Under the pieces are notes generated by a model. It saw only the letters and a list, made by a program, of their open reading frames with translations. It had not been told where the DNA came from and ran no database searches. The position numbers were made by a program, and so were the translations under genes. Positions 8,169-15,868 of a stretch of 64,000 bases of DNA are shown here, in pieces. Within the stretch, counting starts at the first letter, position 1. The number at the start of each line of letters is the position of its first letter. Source of the stretch: UBA1952 sp965246905. Its GTDB lineage: Bacteria; Bacteroidota; Bacteroidia; Chitinophagales; Chitinophagaceae. The stretch lies in the NCBI GenBank assembly GCA_965246905.1, contig CBDFFZ010000003.1, forward strand, positions 186,001 through 250,000, read 5' to 3'.

Positions 8169-8942
8169 TTACACCCGCTGCACGCCCGCCGCAGCCACAT
8201 TCGCATGGCCGCCGTCTACGAGCAGCTCTTCGCCGGTGGTATAGCTGCTATCGTCGGATGCGAGGAAAAGCACGGCCTTCGCCACCTCATCCGGATTGCC
8301 CACACGGCGCATTGGTATCTCGCCGGCAGCGTGTTGGTAAAAACCTTCCACTTGTTCTTCATTCGCGCCGGTGCGGGCTACAATGGGCGTCCGGGTATAC
8401 CCCGGGCTCACCACATTCACGCGAATGCCACGCGGCGCAAATTCGTTGGCCAGATTGCGCGCCAGCTGCCGTACTGCCGCTTTGGAAGCGGAATAAAGGC
8501 CGGCAGTATTCATACCGCCGTGAATAACGGATGAGGCAGTGATAATGACAGACGCGCCCTCGCTCAAAAGCGGCTCTGCCTTTTGAATGGCAAAGAATAC
8601 GCCCTTCACATTGATGTTGAAGATCTGGTCATACAGCGCTTCTGTCGTGTCGGCAATCGGTGCACCCGCGAATACGCCGGCATTGGCGAAGAGCACATCC
8701 AGCTTGCCGTATTTGGATTTGATGGTCGCAAACAGGCTATCCAAATCCTGCAGATTTGCGACGTCTGATTGGATGGCCAGTGCGCCATTGCCGATATCCG
8801 CGGCAGCGCTATCCAGTGTGCTTTTATCACGGCCGGTGATGATGACTTGCGCGCCTTCCTGCGCAAATAGTTTAGCGGTGGAAAGACCGATGCCGCTGTT
8901 ACCGCCCGTTACGAGGGCAATTTTTCCCTGAAGCTTGTTCAT
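8169..8942 (-). CDS. Classical short-chain dehydrogenase/reductase
   Basis: The 257-residue length is typical. The nucleotide loop TGGNSGIG is at residues 12-19, NAG at 87-89, Asn at 111, the catalytic Ser in ITASS (137-138), and Tyr150/Lys154 in YSASK. The C-terminus has the usual PGYTRTP and DGG motifs. ITGRDK after beta-2 (Arg at 38) suggests NADP(H) preference. The gene is divergent from an HxlR regulator, with a 20-bp site between them that recurs at a second HxlR gene at 12483. HxlR proteins often control the neighbouring divergent oxidoreductase in response to reactive electrophiles. The substrate is not predictable. Confidence 0.92.
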   Translation of the reverse strand: MNKLQGKIALVTGGNSGIGLSTAKLFAQEGAQVIITGRDKSTLDSAAADIGNGALAIQSDVANLQDLDSLFATIKSKYGKLDVLFANAGVFAGAPIADTTEALYDQIFNINVKGVFFAIQKAEPLLSEGASVIITASSVIHGGMNTAGLYSASKAAVRQLARNLANEFAPRGIRVNVVSPGYTRTPIVARTGANEEQVEGFYQHAAGEIPMRRVGNPDEVAKAVLFLASDDSSYTTGEELLVDGGHANVAAAGVQRV

Positions 8943-8974
8943 GGTGGTGCTTTTTAGTTTTTAAAAGTGGTTTA

Positions 8975-8994
8975 GTTACTTTTGGAAACTCAAA
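8975..8994. promoter_or_regulatory. Putative HxlR operator/promoter, copy 1
   Basis: GTTACTTTTGGAAACTCAAA lies between the divergent SDR and HxlR genes and matches 19 of 20 bases of the site at 12483-12502, which is also upstream of an HxlR gene. It contains TACTTTTG (8977-8984), a -7-like TAnnTTTG box facing the HxlR gene, so a bound regulator would cover its own promoter. Confidence 0.65.
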
Positions 8995-9051
8995 GGAAGA
9001 TAGAAACACATTCACCCACAAGAGGGCACCGCCCGGAAACACAGTTACCAA

Positions 9052-9474
9052 ATGGATACGATAGCCGTCCCTAATGCGATTGAGGCGCAGAAAAAAATTT
9101 TAAAAATGATGTCGCCAGGTGCTCAAAAGAAGTACGCGCTCTGCCCGGTGCGCGATGTATTCGTGACGCTCAGCGATAAATGGTCGGTACAGGTGATGAT
9201 GCAGCTCGGTGTTGAAAAGACGCTGCGCTTTAATGCGCTGAAGACTGCCATTACGCCTATCTCGCAAAAAATGCTGACGGTAACGCTGAAGCATCTGGAT
9301 GCAACAGGACTGATTAAGCGAAAAATGTACCCGCAGATACCGCCGAAGGTGGAATACACCATCACGCCGATGGGCGAGGAATTCCTGCAGCACCTCGTGG
9401 TAATGCTGGACTGGGCCTGTAGGAATACATCAGCGATAGCACGAACCCGACGTAAAGCCGAAGCGAATAACTGA
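9052..9474 (+). CDS. HxlR family transcriptional regulator
   Basis: A 140-residue winged-helix protein. The HxlR signature starts at CPVRDVFVTLSDKWSVQVMMQL (the conserved Cys followed by DKW). The recognition region is LRFNALKTAITPISQKMLTVTLKHLDATGLI, and the wing is YPQIPPKVEYTITPMG. The conserved cysteine acts as a redox or electrophile switch in characterised members such as HypR. It is divergent from the SDR gene, with a shared 20-bp site in between, so control of itself and that dehydrogenase is likely. The paralogue at 12518 shares the same domain plan. Confidence 0.92.
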   Translation: MDTIAVPNAIEAQKKILKMMSPGAQKKYALCPVRDVFVTLSDKWSVQVMMQLGVEKTLRFNALKTAITPISQKMLTVTLKHLDATGLIKRKMYPQIPPKVEYTITPMGEEFLQHLVVMLDWACRNTSAIARTRRKAEANN

Positions 9475-9541
9475 CCGGACGGCATCATACCTGAGTTACG
9501 ATACATGGCACCTCAAAAACCAAAAGAATCTCATCCCAATT

Positions 9542-10153
9542 ATGGAACAACACTGGAATGACAGGTATGGCGCGGAAAGCTTTGCCTATGGCGAGCAGCC
9601 CAATGAATTTCTGAAAGAACAACTCAGTAAGCTATCGCCCGGCAACATTCTATTTCCTGCTGATGGCGAAGGGCGTAATTCCGTTTACGCGGCCACGCAA
9701 GGCTGGTCGGCATTTGCTTTTGACATGAGCATCGAGGGCAAAAAGAAAGCGATGCTGCTCGCTGCTAAGCACAATACGAGCGTGAATTATCAGGTCGGCG
9801 AATTTGATACGCTGAGTTATAAGCCTGAAGAATTTGATGCCATTGCGCTGATCTACGCACACTTTCCGGCTGACAAAAAATCCGGCTACCATAAAAAATT
9901 AACGGCGTACCTGCGCCTCGGCGGAACACTCATTTTCGAGGCCTTCAGCAAAAAACATCTGGATTACGCAACTAAAAACCCGGCGGTGGGCGGCCCCAAA
10001 GAATCAGGCATGCTCTTTTCAACCGATGAGATCAAGAATGACTTTCAGGATTACGAGATCGTTGAGCTTTTAGATACGGAAGTGGAATTGGCGGAAGGCG
10101 AATTTCATAACGGTTTAGGTTCGGTGATACGATTTGTTGGACGCAGAAAATGA
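9542..10153 (+). CDS. Class I SAM-dependent methyltransferase, TehB/thiopurine-like
   Basis: The 203-residue protein begins WNDRYGAESFAYGEQPNEFL, the usual N-terminus of small TehB-like methyltransferases. The SAM-binding loop is the variant ILFPADGEGRNSVYAA, followed by FAFDMSIEGKKKAMLLA and FDAIALIYAHFP. Relatives methylate tellurite, thiopurines or other small molecules. The gene follows the HxlR regulator on the same strand after 67 bases and could be co-transcribed. A short frame overlaps its stop codon (ATGA at 10150). Confidence 0.85.
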   Translation: MEQHWNDRYGAESFAYGEQPNEFLKEQLSKLSPGNILFPADGEGRNSVYAATQGWSAFAFDMSIEGKKKAMLLAAKHNTSVNYQVGEFDTLSYKPEEFDAIALIYAHFPADKKSGYHKKLTAYLRLGGTLIFEAFSKKHLDYATKNPAVGGPKESGMLFSTDEIKNDFQDYEIVELLDTEVELAEGEFHNGLGSVIRFVGRRK

Positions 10154-10260
10154 AACGCATCAACTGTGTATTGCATAGCAAACCTCAGCGCATTCATAAC
10201 ATCCCGGACGAGCCTGCAGTACAACTCATAGACGATATCAGAACGTCAATCGCTTTCTAA
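10150..10260 (+). CDS. Possible 36-residue small ORF overlapping the methyltransferase stop
   Basis: An ATG overlaps the TGA of the methyltransferase as ATGA, a classic coupling geometry. The frame runs to TAA at 10258 and encodes MKRINCVLHSKPQRI, then an acidic stretch PDEPAVQLIDD. No family is recognised. The sequence from 10261 to 10417 shows nothing convincing on either strand, so this could equally be the remnant of a larger gene. Confidence 0.3.
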   Translation: MKRINCVLHSKPQRIHNIPDEPAVQLIDDIRTSIAF

Positions 10261-10417
10261 TGGCATACCCAATGCTCATCAGCATACAGGTCGGGCAAAT
10301 GCCAAACCGGAAAAGAACGAGCACAGCTTTTATGCCAGGGCAAATTCACTGGGATAATTGGACAACTTTTTCCATCACCCTCAAATTCCCGGATGCCCCA
10401 AATGTTGTTAGTGCGCA

Positions 10418-10900
10418 TCATTCTGCTTTCGCTAAAAGATGATCTATAGCCCGCTGCATGTCGGCATCGGGTGTCGCAATACTGAGCTGTTTCAATTGAC
10501 GATGCGTCAGCGGATCTACGAAGGTTACGATGCCGGTAGTGGCGTTCGCACCATGCTTACCTTTTACCAACCCGCAGCTTTGCATCATCCTGCCCATGCC
10601 CTTGCGGTGCACTGTATTCACGGCATCATATACGCCTGCATCCCGTAAGGCTCTGGCAGATGCGGCGGTGGTTTCGGGATCAGTCAGATCGTTCATAATG
10701 ATGGTAACACCCTTCGCAGCATAAGGCATGAGTGTCGCGCCGAAGCGTTGTCCATTGGCCTTACAGACGGCGCACCATGCTGCCCGGTTCACTACGGCAA
10801 TGAGTTTGGCAGGATGCTGTTCAGCGGTTTGTGCACTGGCATTAAACGCTGCGCAGGCTAATAGCAGCAAGGCATTCAGCAGCAAGATGGTCTTTTTCAT
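10418..10900 (-). CDS. Secreted thioredoxin-like protein
   Basis: The 160-residue protein has a signal peptide MKKTILLLNALLLLACAAF with cleavage near ASAQ. The ATG at 10900 is chosen over a longer frame reaching 10978. A thioredoxin-type active site WCAVC lies in VVNRAAWCAVCKANG. No typical cis-proline segment was identified. An envelope redox role is inferred from the signal peptide and CxxC. It begins 64 bases after the ECF sigma gene on the same strand and may be in its regulon or operon. Confidence 0.8.
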   Translation of the reverse strand: MKKTILLLNALLLLACAAFNASAQTAEQHPAKLIAVVNRAAWCAVCKANGQRFGATLMPYAAKGVTIIMNDLTDPETTAASARALRDAGVYDAVNTVHRKGMGRMMQSCGLVKGKHGANATTGIVTFVDPLTHRQLKQLSIATPDADMQRAIDHLLAKAE

Positions 10901-10964
10901 TCTTTGGATGTTGTTTGTTTGTAGCATTAATACCGCAACCGCTACACTATCACCCAAGCCATTA

Positions 10965-11522
10965 TCAGGCGTCAACATTATCCCGCGCGCTTTCCCGCTT
11001 CAGCTGCTGGATGCACTTGTACTGTTGGTTGGCCGCCGTGTGTTTATTCTTCCAGCCGAGCTGCTGCATAAGGCTTTCCATTGGTTGCTTCAGATAGAAA
11101 ATGGCTGTTAGCACGCGGGCACAATGTGCAGTGATTCTGTTCATCCACCCAACAACCTTGTTTTCCTTTATTGATGTTTCGGGCGCCTCATTTAAATGCA
11201 TGCTGCCTTCAGGCTGATAAAGGGCTATGTCTTCGACCGGCATAAGGCGATTATCGCGAAGCCGCTTCAGCCAAAGATTTTTTGCCACTGCAAAAAGATA
11301 GGTTTTCAAAGATGCTGTGAGCGCAAAGCCCGGCTGTCGCACTTTTTGCAGCAACACAATGATCGCTTCCTGAAAAATATCCTCCGCATCATCGCTGCTG
11401 CCGGAATGGTTCGTAACGTAGCCGGCAACAGCAGGGAAATACCACTGATACAGCAGCTCAAACGAGGTATTGTCCTCTTTGCGCAGCCGTATCAGCAGCA
11501 GTTCGTCTGTGGTCTTTTGCAT
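10965..11522 (-). CDS. ECF-type RNA polymerase sigma factor
   Basis: A 185-residue sigma-70 protein without region 1. Region 2 shows FELLYQWYFPAVAGYV and DAEDIFQEAIIVLLQK, then LKTYLFAVAKNLWLKRLR. The region 4 helix-turn-helix is shortened and atypical (PMESLMQQLGWKNKHTAANQQYKC). No anti-sigma factor gene is adjacent. The next gene is the secreted thioredoxin-like protein. The ATG at 11522 is used rather than a TTG one codon earlier. An envelope or redox stress role is inferred only from the neighbour. Confidence 0.88.
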   Translation of the reverse strand: MQKTTDELLLIRLRKEDNTSFELLYQWYFPAVAGYVTNHSGSSDDAEDIFQEAIIVLLQKVRQPGFALTASLKTYLFAVAKNLWLKRLRDNRLMPVEDIALYQPEGSMHLNEAPETSIKENKVVGWMNRITAHCARVLTAIFYLKQPMESLMQQLGWKNKHTAANQQYKCIQQLKRESARDNVDA

Positions 11523-11602
11523 CAAGTTTTAAAGTTAGTTACTACTCTATACCGCAAGCATCGAATTATCACCCAAATCTACCGAAGCAAGTGTACAGAC
11601 AA

Positions 11603-12457
11603 TCAGGCAAAATCCCGTTCCAGCACCTCTTTCAGCGCGGTAGGGCCCTTACCGGTTACCTGCATTACGTCATCCGTCACCACATCGGCTTCGTTGCGCG
11701 CTATGATCGAATACACGGCTATCATATAAGGCGCAACAAAGTCCGGCACGCCTGCTTCTTTTAACGCGACGGTATATTCTTCCGGCGTCGGGGCGGGATA
11801 GACAACGGCTTTGCCTGTGACCTCAGAGAGCATCTGCGCAGCATCATTGTAAGAGAGCGCCTCCGGCCCGGTGATGCGATACGTTTTACCGCCGTGCCCA
11901 TCTTCGGTGAGGGAAGCGGCTGCTACCGCAGCAATGTCCTCCACATCCACAAAAGCTGCTTTACCGGCGCCCGCTGTAACATAGGTAATACCGCGCTGGG
12001 TAATGTTTTCCCACTCGTAGTTCTTAAAGTTCTGCGCGAAGAAGGATGGCTTAAGGATGGTGAAATCAAATCCATCTGCCGCAAGTTTTTCTTCTATTTT
12101 GGTATGAAAGCTGAGCGCATCGCCCATCTTTTCAGCGCCCAATGCGGATACATACACAACCCGCCGAATGCCTGCTGTTTTAAGATGCTCGAGGAAAGGC
12201 ACAAGCAGCTTGTCCACCTCCAATGTAGCAGGCGGGCCGAGCAGGAATACAGCATCCACACCTTCTGTAGCTGCTGCATAAGTGGAAGGATCCGCGAAGT
12301 CATACGCCACTACCTGATTGGCTGTGAGCCCCGCCTGTGTTGCTTTTGCGGTGTTTCGCACAGCTGCGATGAAGTCCGCATTCAGCGATTGCAGCTTGCG
12401 GATAAGGGCTTTGCCAATAGTGCCGTTTGCACCGGTTACAAGAATTTTCCTGTTCAT
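11603..12457 (-). CDS. NmrA-like NAD(P)H-binding oxidoreductase
   Basis: The 284-residue protein starts MNRKILVTGANGTIGKALI, an intact GxxGxxG Rossmann loop at residues 8-14. The middle contains FLLGPPATLEVDK, VVYVSALGAE and FTILKPSFFAQNF, typical of NmrA/QOR2-like quinone reductases. A longer frame extends to 12583 but the family start is the ATG at 12457. It is divergent from the second HxlR regulator, with the shared 20-bp site between them, parallel to the SDR/HxlR pair at 8169-9474. Confidence 0.9.
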   Translation of the reverse strand: MNRKILVTGANGTIGKALIRKLQSLNADFIAAVRNTAKATQAGLTANQVVAYDFADPSTYAAATEGVDAVFLLGPPATLEVDKLLVPFLEHLKTAGIRRVVYVSALGAEKMGDALSFHTKIEEKLAADGFDFTILKPSFFAQNFKNYEWENITQRGITYVTAGAGKAAFVDVEDIAAVAAASLTEDGHGGKTYRITGPEALSYNDAAQMLSEVTGKAVVYPAPTPEEYTVALKEAGVPDFVAPYMIAVYSIIARNEADVVTDDVMQVTGKGPTALKEVLERDFA

Positions 12458-12482
12458 AAAAGAGATGTTTTTATTCCCAATG

Positions 12483-12502
12483 GTTACTTTTGGGAACTCA
12501 AA
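12483..12502. promoter_or_regulatory. Putative HxlR operator/promoter, copy 2
   Basis: GTTACTTTTGGGAACTCAAA differs at one base from the site at 8975-8994. It contains TACTTTTG (12485-12492) and sits 15 bases before the HxlR ATG and 25 bases before the divergent NmrA-like ATG, where binding could control both genes. Confidence 0.65.
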
Positions 12503-12517
12503 ACTATAAAGTAACTC

Positions 12518-12994
12518 ATGGCCGCACAAGAAGGCACACGACGCACGCATAGGCACACGGCAGTAACGCTTGCTGAGCCACAACCGCTTGCCAACGAAAA
12601 AAAGCTAAAAGAAATTTTCGTCAAGGCAAAGACCGGCCGCAAGACCAACTGTTGCGCGGTGCGCGACATTATTACCCGCTTCTCGGACAAGTGGAGCATG
12701 CTGGCTGTATTGCTATTGGGCGCCAACGGCAAGCTGCGCTTTAATGAGATCAAATCCGGCATCGGCGATGTATCTCAAAGAATGCTGACGGTGACGCTGC
12801 GGCACCTCGAAGACGATGGCTTTGTAACCCGGAAAATATTTGCCGAAGTGCCGCCCCGCGTGGAATATGAGCTGACACCGCTTGGCTACCGCCTTATGCA
12901 GCAGATCGGCCTGCTTACCGAGTGGATTGATGCCAATACAGATGAGCTTTTAAAAGCCCGGAAGAAGCGCAGGAAACCGGTAGCCACTGCATAA
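12518..12994 (+). CDS. HxlR family transcriptional regulator
   Basis: A 158-residue winged-helix protein. After a basic N-terminal tail of about 45 residues comes NCCAVRDIITRFSDKWSMLAVL with the HxlR cysteine (a CC pair here). It is followed by LRFNEIKSGIGDVSQRMLTVTL and the wing VPPRVEYELTPLG. Identity with the regulator at 9052 is high across the DNA-binding core. The tail is longer than usual, and an internal start cannot be excluded. It is followed after 15 bases by an acetyltransferase gene on the same strand. Confidence 0.9.
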   Translation: MAAQEGTRRTHRHTAVTLAEPQPLANEKKLKEIFVKAKTGRKTNCCAVRDIITRFSDKWSMLAVLLLGANGKLRFNEIKSGIGDVSQRMLTVTLRHLEDDGFVTRKIFAEVPPRVEYELTPLGYRLMQQIGLLTEWIDANTDELLKARKKRRKPVATA

Positions 12995-13009
12995 TTCAAA
13001 TACAAATCA

Positions 13010-13558
13010 ATGAACAGCACAGCATCACAAAGCCTCTTAATTACCGAGCTGACTTACGCTCATTTACAGACTTACAAATCATTCCTTGCCACCGGCCTTG
13101 CTAATGACACAACGAGCTTTAGAATAACCGTGGAAGATGATGCAGAGGCGCGCTTCCCCACCGGCAACCGCCCTGACAGCTTTACCCTTGCAGCTTATGC
13201 GGACGGCTTATTGGCCGGCGTGGTTAGCTTTACCCGCGATGGCGCCGACCGGCAAAAGCTCAGGCACAAAGGCATTCTGTTCCGGATGTATGTTTCGGCT
13301 GAGCATCGCGGACGCGGGATTGCTGCCGCCCTGATTTCGACCGTGGTTGAGCGGGTAAAGGCGTTATCGGATATTGAGCAGATCAACCTTACCGTGATTA
13401 CCAATAACGAGCGTGCAAAGGCTATCTATGAGCGGGCTGGTTTTGAAACCTTCAGCTCTGAAAAAAATGCCATCAAATGGGACGGGCAATATTTTGCAGA
13501 AGACCAGATGGTTTTAAGGGTACGACCACAGGTGGGCGAGGCAGCGCAATTATTGTAG
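13010..13558 (+). CDS. GNAT family N-acetyltransferase
   Basis: The 182-residue protein has the acetyl-CoA loop in FRMYVSAEHRGRGIAAALI (R/QxxGxG/A, about residues 89-107) and the C-terminal motif NERAKAIYERAGFETF with the conserved Tyr and Gly. The N-terminal part resembles RimI/YhbS-type enzymes. The substrate cannot be told from sequence. It follows the HxlR gene by 15 bases and is likely co-transcribed. Confidence 0.9.
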   Translation: MNSTASQSLLITELTYAHLQTYKSFLATGLANDTTSFRITVEDDAEARFPTGNRPDSFTLAAYADGLLAGVVSFTRDGADRQKLRHKGILFRMYVSAEHRGRGIAAALISTVVERVKALSDIEQINLTVITNNERAKAIYERAGFETFSSEKNAIKWDGQYFAEDQMVLRVRPQVGEAAQLL

Positions 13559-13571
13559 TCGGCGGCAAAAA

Positions 13572-14168
13572 TTATCCGGCATCTTTCATAGCAGCGTTCA
13601 TTGCCGCCTGCCCGGTGCGGTGATTAAACAGCCGGCGATATTCATCTTTCAGCGGGTACACGAGCTGCACCATCGGGCCGTAGTTTGCTTCGAGGATCAT
13701 CGTCTGTATCAGATTGCCAAAAGCCTGAATGATGAAGCCTGCTTTCAGCTTTGGGACGAGCACGGCGTTATTGTCGGAATGATGAATGCTGGTGATGTAC
13801 TGAAAGCCTTCTGCGGTGGCGCGCCGAATGATGTGCTTGATAAGAGCCGTATAAATACCCTTGTTCTGATGCGCAGGTAGTACCGCCGTATTAGCCATAA
13901 AATATTCCAGCGAGCTGCGCTGAAAGCCGTAGTGCCAGCCGACCGGCGTATCGCCATCCATCACCAGGCAATATAGCTGATAGCTGCCCGACATTCTTGC
14001 CCCCAATGCTGCCAGCTTTTCGCTGTCATCCTTATCCAGCAAGGCTTCCAGGTTTATGATGCCGTGTTCGTCCGGGAAGACTTCTTCCACATGCTCGCTG
14101 AATACGGCGTACCATTCTTCTGCGCTTACTTCGCGGATGGTGTATGAATGAATGAGTGTTGTTTCCAT
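13572..14168 (-). CDS. GNAT family N-acetyltransferase
   Basis: The 198-residue protein has TAVLPAHQNKGIYTALIKHII, a GNAT motif A with QNKGIYT in place of QxxGxG/A, and HHSDNNAVLVPKLKAGFIIQ matching the GNAT C-terminal strand-loop. VGWHYGFQRSSLEYFMANT precedes motif A. It is convergent with the other acetyltransferase (13 bases between stops) but belongs to a different subgroup. Downstream neighbour genes on the same strand are membrane proteins. Substrate unknown. Confidence 0.85.
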   Translation of the reverse strand: METTLIHSYTIREVSAEEWYAVFSEHVEEVFPDEHGIINLEALLDKDDSEKLAALGARMSGSYQLYCLVMDGDTPVGWHYGFQRSSLEYFMANTAVLPAHQNKGIYTALIKHIIRRATAEGFQYITSIHHSDNNAVLVPKLKAGFIIQAFGNLIQTMILEANYGPMVQLVYPLKDEYRRLFNHRTGQAAMNAAMKDAG

Positions 14169-14176
14169 TTTTAGTA

Positions 14177-14515
14177 TTAAGAATTATCCCGCGAAGAAAA
14201 GTAGCTCATGCCGAGAATGCTAATGATGCTGAACGCCATGAATATAGCTGTCCGCCACTCTATGCGTGCTTTGTAAAACAATTTGTCAAGTGCAATCGTC
14301 CCAATCATGGACACCGCACTCCACGTTACAATGGCAATGCTTAGCGGCATCGTGTAGATGGCCTTTTTAAAGGTAAGAATACCCAGTATCAGAAAGAAGC
14401 CGCCCAACAGATTGTAGCGCCAGTCAGCTATACCCGAAGACTTTTTCAGGGCGATATTCCAACAGGCTTCCAGGATTGCGGACATCAATAAATACAGCAC
14501 GGCGGGAAGCTTCAT
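14177..14515 (-). CDS. Small multidrug resistance / EamA-like membrane protein
   Basis: The 112-residue protein has four membrane helices. ILEACWNIALKKS near the N-terminus carries the conserved Glu and Trp of SMR transporters, and the third helix is AIVTWSAVSMIGTIALDKLFY. SMR proteins are proton-coupled exporters of cationic compounds acting as dimers. The ATG at 14515 shares one base with the TGA of the upstream gene (TGATG), so translational coupling is likely. The gene before it encodes a probable outer-membrane protein. Confidence 0.75.
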   Translation of the reverse strand: MKLPAVLYLLMSAILEACWNIALKKSSGIADWRYNLLGGFFLILGILTFKKAIYTMPLSIAIVTWSAVSMIGTIALDKLFYKARIEWRTAIFMAFSIISILGMSYFSSRDNS

Positions 14516-15153
14516 CACAAAGTATTTTGGGTGCCGAAATAAAAATATTGGTGTGCCGCATCGTAAGCCTTAAAATGAAATAATACAAAGCCAATGCGCC
14601 TTCGCTGATAACCGATAAGATAGCCGGCATCAAAGGCATTGCCCGCATTACCCAGGCTGGATTGTGCCGACAGACCCACCAGCCATTTACCGATCAGATT
14701 GTATTGCATACTCAGCCAGTTAAAGTAAAAATTGCTTTTACCGGAATTAGTAACCACTGAATATTGCTGCTGAAAATCCAGCCCGATCTTTTTGCGTTTT
14801 AGCTGATAGTAGAGCTGGAAAGAAATGCCTTCTTTCTCTCCAATCAGCACGCCGATCTGAGGCGTAATTACATGCTTCGCAGCGCCCTTGCCTTTGAAGA
14901 ATGAGTAGCCGCCATAAACGCCCAGCGTATTGTCGCCATCATAATTGTAGCGCAGCTCGTAAAACTGGTGGCCTTTTGTAATTGGCACATCAATAATAAC
15001 GGATCCAGACGACGGAATGGCTGTAGCAGAATGCGGATCAATGGCGATGAGTAATGCGGGAGATACCGCCAGTGTTGAGTCTTGTCCGAACAACGGATTG
15101 ATACTGAAACAAATCAGCACGAAAAGCAGGCATGCCTTAGCGCGCTTTTTCAT
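14515..15153 (-). CDS. Probable outer-membrane beta-barrel protein of unknown function
   Basis: The 212-residue protein has a signal peptide (MKKRAKACLLFVLICFSINPLFGQ). The rest alternates hydrophobic and polar residues with many Tyr, Phe and Gly, for example HQFYELRYNYDGDNTLGVYGGYSFF and GFVLFHFKAYDAAHQYFYFG, which suggests beta-barrel strands. The final residue is Leu rather than Phe, so the classic Bam C-terminal signal is absent. It overlaps the upstream 83-residue gene by 17 bases and touches the SMR gene, so the three form a compact operon. Confidence 0.65.
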   Translation of the reverse strand: MKKRAKACLLFVLICFSINPLFGQDSTLAVSPALLIAIDPHSATAIPSSGSVIIDVPITKGHQFYELRYNYDGDNTLGVYGGYSFFKGKGAAKHVITPQIGVLIGEKEGISFQLYYQLKRKKIGLDFQQQYSVVTNSGKSNFYFNWLSMQYNLIGKWLVGLSAQSSLGNAGNAFDAGYLIGYQRRRIGFVLFHFKAYDAAHQYFYFGTQNTL

Positions 15154-15388
15154 CGTCCAAAGATTTTCTGTAAAGAACGCAGCACCGCATAAATTCCGGC
15201 CATTCGGGTACTGAGATTTCGGTTGTTACGTCTTCAGGCAAGAGCGCCCAGAGCTTCGGATGATACCAGCATAAGTCATGGCCCGTGCTGTCCCGGTGCT
15301 CGCGAATACCAGCACGTAAGACGGTTACTTCCGCTACGAGCTCCTCCCTGCTCAGGTGTTTTAAATCCTCGTCCATCAGGCCGCTCAT
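15137..15388 (-). CDS. Conserved small hypothetical protein
   Basis: About 83 residues, acidic and amphipathic at the start (LKHLSREELVAEVTVLRAGIREH), then HDLCWYHPKLWALLPE and a VPEWPEFMRCCVLYRKSLD tail. The HDLCWYHPxLWxLLPE motif looks familiar from short Bacteroidota and proteobacterial proteins without assigned function. I know no biochemical role. It overlaps the next gene by 17 bases. ATG at 15388 is preferred to a GTG one codon upstream; ATG at 15376 is another option. Confidence 0.65.
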   Translation of the reverse strand: MSGLMDEDLKHLSREELVAEVTVLRAGIREHRDSTGHDLCWYHPKLWALLPEDVTTEISVPEWPEFMRCCVLYRKSLDDEKAR

Positions 15389-15403
15389 CACAAATATTTG
15401 AGA

Positions 15404-15790
15404 TCAGCTCAGGGCTGGCTGACGGACAGCTTTTTCCCTGGCGATGTAGAGGAAGTAGGAAGCGAGCACTAACACGAGGCCGAGGATTGCACCACCCCAT
15501 CCACTCGGTCCATCGCCGGATGCGATGTGTGAGAATGCCGCGCCAAATACATCAAATGCGAGCCCTGCATATGCCCACTCTTTTATTCGCTTAAGCCAGG
15601 GCTGTAAAACGCCTATAACACCAAGAATTTTCATTACACCGATAAACGGAACGAAGTAGCGCGGATAGCCAAGGTGCTGTATCAGCTTGATGGCGTCCGC
15701 ACTTTGCGAAGCATCTATCAGCGCGCCCAGCAGCATAAAAGCGGCCATGATGCCGGTCACGATCCAGTAGGCAAGATTGATCCTTTTCAT
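15404..15790 (-). CDS. DoxX-like family membrane protein
   Basis: A 128-residue protein with four membrane segments. The pattern GALIDASQSADAIKLIQHLGYPRYFVPFIGVMKILGV is typical of the DoxX-like group, often misnamed thiosulfate:quinone oxidoreductase subunits. These proteins are integral membrane proteins of mostly unknown function. The start ATG at 15790 (MKRINLAYWIV) is chosen over a longer frame. It is divergent from nothing and lies downstream of the AraC-type gene on the same strand. Confidence 0.85.
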   Translation of the reverse strand: MKRINLAYWIVTGIMAAFMLLGALIDASQSADAIKLIQHLGYPRYFVPFIGVMKILGVIGVLQPWLKRIKEWAYAGLAFDVFGAAFSHIASGDGPSGWGGAILGLVLVLASYFLYIAREKAVRQPALS

Positions 15791-15868
15791 GATTGATTTT
15801 TTCAACCACAAAAGTGGTGGCGCATTGCGTATTGCTGGTAGGCTCAACTGCCCGAAAGTGTAGCACGA

